A DNA stretch of 64,000 bases from Casuarina equisetifolia (taxonomy: Eukaryota; Streptophyta; Magnoliopsida; Fagales; Casuarinaceae), in assembly GCA_028551475.1 (NCBI GenBank), contig CM052354.1, positions 21,971,258 to 22,035,257 of the forward strand, read 5' to 3'. The position numbers and the translations under genes were made by a program. Below are positions 55,360 to 64,000 of the stretch, piece by piece (the stretch's first letter is position 1; the number at the start of each line of letters is the position of its first letter). The notes under the pieces are model-generated. The model was not told the DNA's origin. It did no database searches and saw only the letters and a program-made list of their open reading frames with translations.

Positions 55360-58300
55360 TCGATATGTGTTGATGACATTTAGCTTGCGAAGGAGATGAA
55401 GATGCTGATTTGCCCTGAGGGCCTTGGTTAAGATATCGGCTGGCTGATCCTTGGTTCCAACATGTTTGGTCTTGATGAGTCCTCGTCGAATCTTTTCTCG
55501 AATGAAATGGCAATCTACATCTATGTGTTTGGTCCTCTGATGGACCATAGGATTGGCCGCTAGCTCCATGGAGGCCTTGTTATCACAATACAAGGTAACA
55601 GGGTGGGGAATATCAATTCCCATATCTCCCAGAAGCCTTAATAACCAAATAATCTCACATGAGGTGAGCGCCATGGCTCGATACTCTGCCTCAGTGGAAG
55701 ATAAAGAGACGACTACTTGCTTCTTGCTTTTCCAAGAAATCAAGGCGTCCCCAAGCATGACACAAAATCCAGTGACTGATTTTCTACCAACTTTACATGT
55801 GGCATAATTAGAATCACAGTAAGCTCTCATCTGATATCCCCCTGTGGCGGGGATGAGTAGGCCTGTACCAGGGCAGCTCTTCAAGTATCTAACCACTCGA
55901 ATCGCAGCTTCCCAATGGGACTTCTTCGGGGAGTGCATGAATTGTGCTAAGTTGTGAACTGCATATGAGATGTCTGGTCTTGTGACGTTGAGATAGTTCA
56001 ACTTCCCAATGAGCTGTTGATATTTCAAAGGATCTGCTAAGAGAGGATCATCATCACGAGGGATTGGTGCCCCCTGATCATACTGTGGTGTAGTCAATGA
56101 GAGATTGGTGTCCATGGGATTGTCAACCAGTTTGGCTCCCCTAAGCCCAAGCTCATCAATCAGCTCCAAAATATACTTACGTTGACTTAACTGAAGCCCT
56201 TGAGGATCTTGTAGGACCTCAATCCCAAGATAATACTTGAGATCTCCCAAGTCCTTGATATGAAAAACTGAATGAAGATGCTCCTTGAGCTCACGAATCC
56301 CATCAAGATCGCTGCCCGTGATGAGGATGTCATCAACATAAATGAGAAGGAGTACGATGAGATTACCTCGACGTCTTACAAACAAGGAGGTGTCATGCAT
56401 GGAATCCTGATATCCAGCTGCGAGAAGGGCATCGGTGAACTTGGCATACCATTGCCGAGCAACCTGTTTCAGGCCATATAAAGATTTCTTCAACTTGCAG
56501 ACTTTCCCACTGTGCTTATGTGGGTCTCCAGGGGGAAGTCGCATGTATACATCTTCATGGAGATCGCCCTATAAGAAGGCATTGGTGATGTCCATCTGAT
56601 GGATCCCCCAATGATTCTGGGCGGCAAGGGATAGAGCACATCGGATGGTGATGTGCTTGACAACAAGAGCAAAGATCTCGTGATAATCGACACCTTCCTT
56701 CTGACTATAGCCTTTAGCTACGAGACGGGCTTTGTACCGTTCCACTGTGCCATCAGCTTGATACTTGATTTTGTACACCCACTTACACCCAATGGGCTTG
56801 CGGCCAGGGGACAAGTCCACAATGTCCCAAGTGTCATTGTCTTCTAAGGCTTTGATTTCCTGTGCCATAACTTCTTGCCATTTAGGATTGCCAACAGCCT
56901 CATGGTGATAGAGAGGCTCAGTGTCTGCGGAGATGGAGGCAATGAAGTGTTGGGAATAAGGGGAAAGATGAGCATAGGAGAGGTAGGAAAAGAGTGGGTA
57001 GGTGGAAGAGTCACTCTCAGAAAGATGGATAGTAGGACAAACATAGTCGGTCAACCAAAGTGGTGGTCGGGTTTCCCGAGTGGATCGTCTGGGAGGTGGA
57101 GCAGATGTGGAAGTGGAAGGAAGATCATTCCCCGAGGATGGAAGGTCATCATCAGAAAAGACATCATAGGAATCGGCGGAGGGTGGTAAAGGAACGGGAG
57201 TCCGATTCGATGGTGGAGCGGGAGCGGAAAGTGAAGAGTCAACTGTGGGAGGTAGTGACTCAATGGTGGGTTCCAGAGATGGTGGTGCAGGAACCTCAAG
57301 ATCAAGTGGAGCCAAGGGACCCTGCATAGTAGAATGCGTTTTGGGACTTATATGGGAAAAGGGGAAGATGTCCTCGTAAAATTTTACATCCCGACTTACA
57401 AAAAACTTTCGGCTTTCGGCATTGTAAAGTCGATAGCCCTTTTGACCTTGAGCATATCCCATAAAGACACTGGGAATAGCCCGTGGGGCAAACTTGTCCT
57501 GAGGCCCCACAGTGGTGGCATGACACATGCAACCAAAAACTCTAAGATGTGAGAGGAATGGTGATTTTCCAAATAATTTTTCAAAAGGAGTGGTTCCTTA
57601 CAAAACAGAAGAGGGCATCCTATTGATGAGATATGTGGCAGTGAGAATGCATTCGCCCCATAATTTCCCAGGCATGGAGCTCTGAAATTTCAGAGCTCAT
57701 GCAACATCAAGTAGATGCCGATGCTTGCGTTCCACAACCCCATTTTGTTGAGGGGTGTGAACACAAGAACTCTCATGGATAATGCCTCGTGATGAGAATA
57801 ATTGTTTAGTATGAGAGTTGAAAAAATCAGAGGCATTGTCAAATCTAATGCGTCTAACTTCTAGGCTGAATTGATTTTTTACCATCAACAAAAATTCCTC
57901 TAACCGAGAAAAGGTTTCACTTTTGACTTTCATGAGGAACGTCCATGTTCCACATGAAAAGTCATCAACAAGTGTGAGGAAGTATCGGGATCCATCATGA
58001 TTGGGGATACGATAAGGTCCCCAAACATCAATGTGGATCAGATCAAAAATCCGTTGTGCTGTGTGGTCGCGCGTAGGAAAAGGATTTCTAGTTTGTTTTG
58101 CAAGAGGGCAAACCATACAAGGAGTGGACAAAATATTTTTGCAAGATTTAAATTCATTTAAAAATTGAAATTTGGCTTGGGACATATGCCCAAGTCTACA
58201 ATGCCAGAGTTGAGAGTTTGAAAAATCACACGCTGACAACATGTTTACAAAAGATGGGCAAGGCCTAGAATATAAAGCAACATCATTTTTGCCAGGACAT

Positions 58301-60060
58301 GCTACAAAGAAATAAAGCCCATTGCGCATTCTACCTAGTCCTTTGACTTCACTCGTCAAAAGGTCTTGAAAGACACAAAAATCGGCATATAGGATGATGC
58401 GACAATTATTTTCATGGCAGAGTTTGGAAGTAGACAAAAGATTGAATTTAAAGTCTGGTGAATATAGAACATTGTTCAATTTCAGTTGTCTAGATATATG
58501 GGTGTGTCCAGTGTGTGTAATCAAGGCACTATCACCATTAGGAAATTTAACTTTCCTAGATCTAAATGCACATGGAACAAGAGAATTTAAGCATTGAATA
58601 TTAGCAGTAATATGATCACTTGCACCAGAATCAATAATCCAAACTTTTGAGAGGAAAGCGCTTGTACCTGCGAGATGGGCATGAGCATCTGAATCATCAT
58701 GCAGGAATCGAATGAAGCGCTGGTAATCACTCTTGGTGATGAAGACATGATCAGAATCATTGGCCACTAGGTTGGCTTGAGCGGTGGGTGGAGCATCTCC
58801 TTTGTAGTACTTGTGTTCGGGGGGGTACCCATTGAGTTTGTAGCACTCTTTGCGATCATGGCCATAATTTTTACAGTATTCACATTGAGGGCCAGTCAAG
58901 CGGTAGCATTCCTTCTTCCGATGGCCTTTTCTTCCGCAAAAATCACATTTTTCGTCCTGCTGCCCCACCCAAAATGACCTGTCATTTTGCACAGCTTTGA
59001 GCGAAAACGACACGTCGTTTTGAGTGGCCCTAAACGACCTGTCGTTTTGTCGAGATGAAAACGACATGTCGTTTTGACCGATTTTAGCTGAAAACACTGC
59101 GTCATGCACCTCGGGCTGTCGTTCGCTGAAGCCCGTCCCCATAGGTCGATCCGCCGTAAAAGAGTGCTGACGCGAGTGGGGACCTATTGCGTCGGCCGAG
59201 TGTTTCGCCGCAACAAAGGTGTAATAGCCGGTCGTCTTCCCCGACGCATTCCGGTGATATTCGGCCTTGCTGATGATAGCATAAGTCTGAATAACGTTCG
59301 AAGGAGGCTGCATAAGTAGAATCTGCTCACTGATTGCAGAATAACCGTTGTCAAGACCGTTTAAGAACTGATAAAAGTTCATCCGAGCTTCGTGAAGCTA
59401 CCACGGCCGGTGTTGGAGCACCTCCGGCGAAATTGTCTCCAGAAGAGTGGTGTACTCATCCCAGAGCTGTCGGAGGCGGCCGAAATAGGTCGAAACGGCC
59501 TCTCCCCCTTGCCGGATTCCCCAAATTTCTCGAATGAGGTTGTAAACCCTAGACGGGTCGACCTGAGAATAACGGGTGTGGAGCTCGGACCACATTTGAG
59601 CCGCTTCTCGGGTGTAGATGAGGCCGTCGTGTAGTTCTGCGGAGATGGAGTTGAGAATCCAGCCACGGCAGAGATCATTGCAGCGGTCCCAGAGGTGTCG
59701 GGTCGAAAAATCGGGTGCCGGCTTTGGGTACGACCTGTCGACAAAAACAAGCTTGTTTTTTATGGAGAGGGCGATTTTCATCGTTTCACTCCAAACCGCG
59801 TAGTTCGAACGGCCGGCGAGCTTCGCCATCACAAGAGCCACCGAATGGGTGTCGCCGATGTGAAGATATAGTGGATTCAAAGGTTCGGGTGCGGTGTTGA
59901 CCCGTAACAGAGAATTGGATGGATTCGGCGGCGGTGGAGACGGCGTACGAAGGGGGTTTTGCCCGGAGGTGGTTCCAGGGGTGAACCCGCTTCGTCCACT
60001 GTGGTGCGGTGGCACATACGGCGTCTTGCCGTGAGAGCTGCTGCCAGTGGGGTCGGCCAT
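55348..60060 (-). pseudogene. Copia gag-pol polyprotein, one frame with four stop codons
   Basis: Start ATG at 60060 (MADPTGSSSHGKTPYVPPHH); about 1570 codons to the stop at 55348. Gag 60060-~59300; two zinc knuckles CDFCGRKGHRKKEC and CEYCKNYGHDRKEC; protease WIIDSGASDHIT with intact DSG; integrase HCRLGHMSQAKF, CMVCPLAKQTRN, HIDVWGPYRIP, RIRFDNASDF (in place of the usual SDNG-type motif) and [42 protein letters not shown]; RNase H AYCDSNYATCKVGRKSVTGF, SSTEAEYRAM, HIDVDCHFIRE. Stops: TAG 59398-59400, TGA 57697-57699, TAA 57598-57600, TAG 56569-56571. Each fits CAG, CGA, CAA or CAG with C changed to T. No frameshift found. Confidence 0.95.
58965..59085 (-). repeat. Repeated near-palindromic AAACGACNTGTCGTTT units in gag
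   Basis: Four units (around 58972, 59003, 59032, 59060) of a ~16-base near-palindrome, each encoding Q-N-D-(M/R/V)-S-F on the minus strand. The related element at 47230-47340 has decayed versions. Confidence 0.85.
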
Positions 60061-60089
60061 CAGGTCGGGTCTGTCGTCTACGGTGGTGA

Positions 60090-60350
60090 GACAGAAACGG
60101 CATCGTTCTATGGAGAATAAATGGAGGCCAAAAAACGACAGCGTCCGCGATGTAGGGTGAAGTGCGGTCGTTTGGCAGACGGCGTCGTTTCTGTTGGGAC
60201 AAAAACGGCGTCGTTGGATGTGAGCGTCGTTTGCGTTATGAAGCAAAGTGACGTCGTGTCAAGAAAGAAGAACATCGTTGCGTTGAGGAGCAAGCGGCGT
60301 CGTTTGGGATAAGTGGGAAGAAGAAAAAAAAAACGACGTCGTTGAGGTCG
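60090..60350 (-). repeat. Cluster of AACGNCGTCGTTT-type motifs in the copia leader
   Basis: About ten imperfect copies of ACGGCGTCGTTT / AAACGACGTCG lie every 15-40 bases between the primer site and gag. The leader of the minus-strand relative (48310-48560) has similar decayed copies. Confidence 0.8.
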
Positions 60351-60517
60351 TCTTCCTAGTTGGGTTTCCGGTGAGTCAGAAAACACAGAGAAGGGTTTCG
60401 GCAGTGCGGGGATAGGGGGTTAAAAAGGGGTGAAAAATCGGCAGAAAAGGCCGGAGAAAACAATAAAAGTTTAGCGGAAGCGATTTTTGAAGGAAAAAAC
60501 TCAGGATTGATAACCTG

Positions 60518-60532
60518 GGCTCTTTGATACCA
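60518..60532 (-). other. Primer-binding site of the complete copia
   Basis: On the element strand TGGTATCAAAGAGCC, directly adjoining the LTR; fits initiator Met-tRNA. Confidence 0.9.
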
Positions 60533-60863
60533 TGTAAACTGAACTGTTTGAACACATAGATGAGAATAAAACTCTGATAAATGGAGAGAAAACTCGTTTA
60601 CAATGTAATGGGATAAGTTGTTCCCATGATGAAAATTATGAACATAAAACAAAAGCATTTACAGGCAAAACGGAAGAACTAAAACCTAAACCTAAAATCC
60701 TTGTCTGGAGGTCCGAGATGTGTCTTCCTGCAGGTTGCGTGCTGCAGGCTGGACGGTGTAGGCGGCAGTAGAGAAGTCAGACGCGTACTTCTCTGCTGCC
60801 CCTCAGAGCTGGTGACGTGGCAGCCACGTGGACATGGCTGCCACATAGACTCATATCCGAACA
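60533..60863 (-). repeat. 5' LTR of the complete copia
   Basis: 331 bp. It carries the element promoter on the minus strand. Immediately followed (leftward) by the primer site. Confidence 0.97.
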
Positions 60864-60868
60864 AGGTG
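60864..60868. other. Target-site duplication, right copy
   Basis: AGGTG, matches 55005-55009. Confidence 0.93.
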
Positions 60869-61129
60869 ATCTCTCAGCACATCGTCAATGATGGGAACAG
60901 TTACGATTTCCCCTTTCCTTTCTCTTTCATTTCGGGTTAAGCGCATGGGCCTCGGCTTAGTGGCCGATTTTGGTAATCGTTGGCAATTATGGCAGGTATG
61001 ATCAGGAGTGGAGGGGTCTACAGAAGTCTCATTGCGCATTGTCTCGGTCCAATAGCAACCCGACATGTTTCGACAACTTTTGTCTCTGAGCTGCATAATC
61101 AAACCTACAACAGAGCAACCTGCCAACTA

Positions 61130-61925
61130 TGAAACAACGAAGATCAATCTTTCCACTCAATTAAACTTTGACTTGAATTATTGTGACATACATTCCCTTA
61201 CAAATAATTTACAAATCAATTTTAAAGAGAAAATTAAACTTGTAATATAATGTTAGAATTTAAGTTTAAGGTATAGAACGTGAAATCTATGATTAAAAAT
61301 TCTTTGATAGGGGATTTGTACTTTTAAACTCTCAAAGTTTATGAACCCATGTCGTATTTAAGTTTTATCACAATCCCTTGCATGCTCAGGGTAAAACTTT
61401 CATCCTACACGTAAAAGTTTTACACGACATAAACTATGGATTTTTTTTATTATGAGAAAAATTTCTATATTTTTTAATAAGAACTTCTATGTACTCCTTA
61501 TATTTTGTCATATTTAATATAACTTTATATGATCTATATGATATAAATTCCATTATCTAAATAGTAAATTATTGGGATATCTATGGTTGTGAATAGTCCG
61601 TATTTTTCTTGAAGGTATAATTATTTATCTTGGTCAAATGTATTCGCAACTTGTTTTATGAGTTACAATAATCCCTAGGTTGATCATAAATACTCGGTAA
61701 ACCTACATACCAAATTAATTGTAAATTTGATTTGCTTGGATATAACAATTGCACGTCAATGGTTTTATGGAAATAATTTACTATATGCTTAATCCCATGT
61801 CAATGTCTTCAAAATGGCGTAGAGCTATATCTTACTAGTAAGTGAACAAGAAATATTATTTTTTAAAGTTAAGTTCGCACACCCACGCATCCACCAAGCG
61901 TCGAACGCATACTCCCAACACAGCC
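61130..61925. other. AT-rich intergenic stretch
   Basis: No coding signal on either strand. Confidence 0.5.
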
Positions 61926-61929
61926 AGGC

Positions 61930-62091
61930 TTTGAGATGCTATAATTTACCGGTTACACATTGCGTTTTAGGAGAAATAGAGAGGCGGTCGGAACCCGCCG
62001 ATGTCTCGTGCAAAGGTATCTGATCCTCTCCTCTCGTTCTCCAAATTGTCGAGGTGGAGAAGACTGTAGCAGGGCTTCCAACGTCGCGACC
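61930..62091 (+). other. Probable 5' untranslated exon of the gene at 62893
   Basis: GC-richer than its surroundings and ends CGCGACCT before GTAAGTTG, a strong donor. The next acceptor in a sensible place is TTCAG at 62886, seven bases before the ATG. Transcription start not seen. Confidence 0.45.
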
Positions 62092-62319
62092 TGTAAGTTG
62101 CTCTTTCTCTTGCCTTGTTTCTTCGTGGAGTTGTTGGCTTAGTTCCTTCGTTTTAGGGCATTTAATACCCTGTTTGGCGTCCAAGAACTTAATGGGGAGT
62201 GACGAAATTGAAACTGTTCGATTTTTAAGAGTTCCGTTTCCTTCAGAAACGGAAAAGCCTTATTCGATAATAATAAACCTGATGCCACTGTCTTTCGAGG
62301 AAAATTTTCATGTAAATTT

Positions 62320-62352
62320 CGTTTTGATTTTGATTTTGATTTTGATTTTGCT
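62320..62352 (+). repeat. (TTTTGA)n microsatellite
   Basis: About five TTTTGA units in the putative first intron. Confidence 0.85.
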
Positions 62353-62892
62353 TTTGCTTTCTTACGTTGTTTTCCATTCTTTTCCCGCCAATTAAACCAT
62401 GAATTAGGCTTGACACGTCTCTAGAGTTTCAGTAACTTGATTTTATTCTTGGTCTTCCGGCTTATTAGGAGTAATTAGGAAGGCCGTATCGATGGGTAGT
62501 CTAGTTGAGGCTTTGAGTTCGGGTGGAACAAAGTTTCTTTATAGATGATATACTTGCATGCGAAGGCCCATACTCTATCTCGAGAGTAGTGGTATATCAA
62601 ACGGAGTTTGCTTTCTTAATTGGTCAGTGAGAACCTCTTGCCTTTGTTAGGCATTGGAGGATCCTGTCCGGGTTCTGTTGCCTGTGAAATTTTGGCATCT
62701 ATTAGCTTTAATTCAAAATCTGGGGTACAAATGAGAGTTGTGGTCAAGAGGTGTGCAAACCTAGGTTCCATTGTGGTCACTGTCAAATGTGCGCTTCTTT
62801 CTATCTTTTTCATTTGTTTAAGTTGGGTGTACTGTACTGTTATATTGTTCATTGCTTTCACTTTAGGGGCATCCCGAGCCCTTCAGTAGACT

Positions 62893-63765
62893 ATGGACAG
62901 CATCGTTAGCACCAATCCTAAAACTCAACAGAAGCAAATGGGGTTTGAAGAGAAGCAGGCGGCAGCTCATACAGAAATGGAGAGAATGAACCGGCTTCCT
63001 GTGAACAGCACTTATGCTACTCATCGCTTGCGGGTCCTCAATAAAATATTGCAACTTATGTCGGTCGATTCAGGTTTTTGACACGGGACCTATATTTTTC
63101 ATCTAAATGTTTGCTTACTGTTGTTGCCGTAAGTTTTAGGTGTAACTTTTTTGCCAATGCTTTTCGCTACTCTTGTGGATGAATGTGTTTTCAACTACAC
63201 ATGAACACAGATATCTTTGGAAAAGTGAGTGTGGCCTGAGCCAATTTTTTGTACTGCTCATATTCTAATTAGGACTTGGGTACCTTAAACAAAGGTAGTT
63301 AGAGGTCTTTAAAAAAGATACACATTAGTAAAATTGAAAAGCTGGGCATGGTGATATGTCGCTGTTGTAGACCTGTGTGTAAATTCCTTTACAAAAGCCC
63401 ATATAGTTGTAACCACGTATAAATGGTCAGGTCCTACAAATTAGGGAGCTATTATGTACAGCATTTCACTTATCTTTGCTTTCCAAGTTGCTTAGTTAGA
63501 TGCATGAAGAACACCATCATTCCCTATTTAAGAAATTAGAAAGAAGTGGTTAAACCAGTGTAACTGTTGTTTGTTTAAAATGCAGCCAACACAGACAATT
63601 TGAAATACAAGTTTGCTTAACATACATTTCCAACTCTTTCGTGTATCAAGTAATTCTTGTTAGGCTTTAATGCTGCGTGTTGTATTTATCAATGCCTTTT
63701 TCCGTCAGAGAACTGAATCACAGGACGAGGAGTTGGAGTTACTTCTTGCTGGGCGGTCTCTGTGA
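62893..63765 (+). CDS. Small plant protein, function unknown
   Basis: First coding exon from ATG 62893: MDSIVSTNPKTQQKQMGFEE, then ERMNRLPVNSTYATHRLRVL and NKILQLMS. A second short exon after TCCGTCAG (63708) reads RTESQDEELELLLAGRSL and stops at TGA 63763. Together they give about 80 residues, resembling a small conserved protein I have seen in plants without assigned function. The basic, Leu-rich middle could form a helix. The exon junction is unresolved: the GT after GATTCAG at 63071 leaves one base too many to join the second exon in its open frame, so either the donor differs or there is a frameshift. Unspliced, the ORF ends at 63081. Confidence 0.5.
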
Positions 63766-64000
63766 ATTAACCTGTCAAGGTATTGGTCAGTTTCAGTTGA
63801 ATTGATCTTGTGGAATAAGTTTGAGTTTCGTGCGATGTTTTTGAAACCTGTTAGGTTTCATTTATGCTGTCATGTTCACCTTTTTCCTTTTTGTTTTTAT
63901 TTGTGTGGGTGGGCTGTTTCAATATTTCGTTTGCATAACCTCTGGCCTGTTTCTAGATAAAAAAACACATGGTATCGAGCATCTAGAAATTCTGATCTGG
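63766..64000 (+). other. Probable 3' untranslated region of the small gene
   Basis: No further ORF. T-rich sequence follows the TGA. The window ends inside it. Confidence 0.35.

Larger units (their letters stand above)
55010..60863 (-). mobile_element. Complete Ty1/copia retrotransposon, minus strand (5854 bp)
   Basis: Both LTRs are 331 bp, start TGTAAACT and end TCCGAACA on the plus strand. They are flanked by the 5-base target duplication AGGTG (55005-55009 and 60864-60868). Primer site and polypurine tract lie at the correct LTR edges. One gag-pol frame from 60060 to 55348 is interrupted only by four stop codons and no frameshift. LTRs differ at 10 of 331 positions by my alignment, all transitions. 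Structurally complete but not autonomous as it stands. Confidence 0.97.

Noticed and set aside
58394..60312. Numerous plus-strand ORFs inside the complete copia
   Set aside because: They are antisense shadows of the gag-pol frame.
62620..62889. 89-codon ORF before the small gene
   Set aside because: It lies in the probable first intron and ends at the acceptor; no domain.
1..64000. CRISPR array, rRNA, tRNA or bacterial operon features
   Set aside because: None seen; repeats are minisatellites, LTRs and duplications, and the gene style is plant nuclear. tRNA genes were looked for by eye only, so a missed one is possible.

Overview
This window is nuclear DNA from a plant, most likely a eudicot. 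The signs are AT-rich spacers, genes with short exons and GT-AG introns, Ty1/copia and Ty3/gypsy LTR retrotransposons with initiator-Met-tRNA primer sites, and homologues of plant genes (dihydroneopterin aldolase, DA1-like, chloroplast RH3 helicase, AGO4-class Argonaute, GBA2-type glucosylceramidase, AGD5-like ARF-GAP). All identifications come from reading translations; no database search was run. The species cannot be named.

Layout. 1-6995 is the 3' part of a Ty3/gypsy element (protease, RT, RNase H, integrase, 1445-bp 3' LTR). 6996-12270 (copy A) and 18591-24562 (copy B) are two copies of one segmental duplication. Each carries a dihydroneopterin aldolase (FolB) gene followed on the same strand by a DA1-like gene. 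Copy A is broken in both genes; copy B is open in both. Between the copies lie unrecognised exon remnants (14344-14676) and a decayed Ty3/gypsy fragment whose RT end has an inverted partner upstream (15557-18294). A small multi-membrane-span gene starts at the edge of copy B (24567-25396), with a 51-bp minisatellite in its intron and a 33-bp one after its stop. 25800-34000 is mostly gene-poor, with a non-autonomous LTR element (29391-31250), one GBA2 exon and two AGO4 PIWI fragments. 34408-39434 is an intron-containing RH3 helicase pseudogene. 40163-40723 is a PPR remnant. 40713-49109 is a nest of copia remnants: an LTR scrap, a plus-strand element and a minus-strand element joined RT to RT. 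50844-53925 is a minus-strand AGD5-like ARF-GAP pseudogene. 55010-60863 is a complete minus-strand copia element with matching LTRs and 5-bp target duplication. 61930-63760 probably holds a small plant gene.

How it works together. Very few open host genes remain: FolB-B, the DA1-like B gene, the 24567 membrane-protein gene and perhaps the gene at the right end. FolB makes the pterin precursor of folate. The B-copy DA1-like protein keeps LIM-type cysteines and the DA1 fold signature, but its peptidase motif is replaced (HEMMH became NGMMK), so it is predicted to be catalytically dead. The rest is mainly a record of duplication, pseudogenisation and retroelement insertion. Stop codons in the complete copia element are all explained by C-to-T change, as expected of methylated, silenced DNA.
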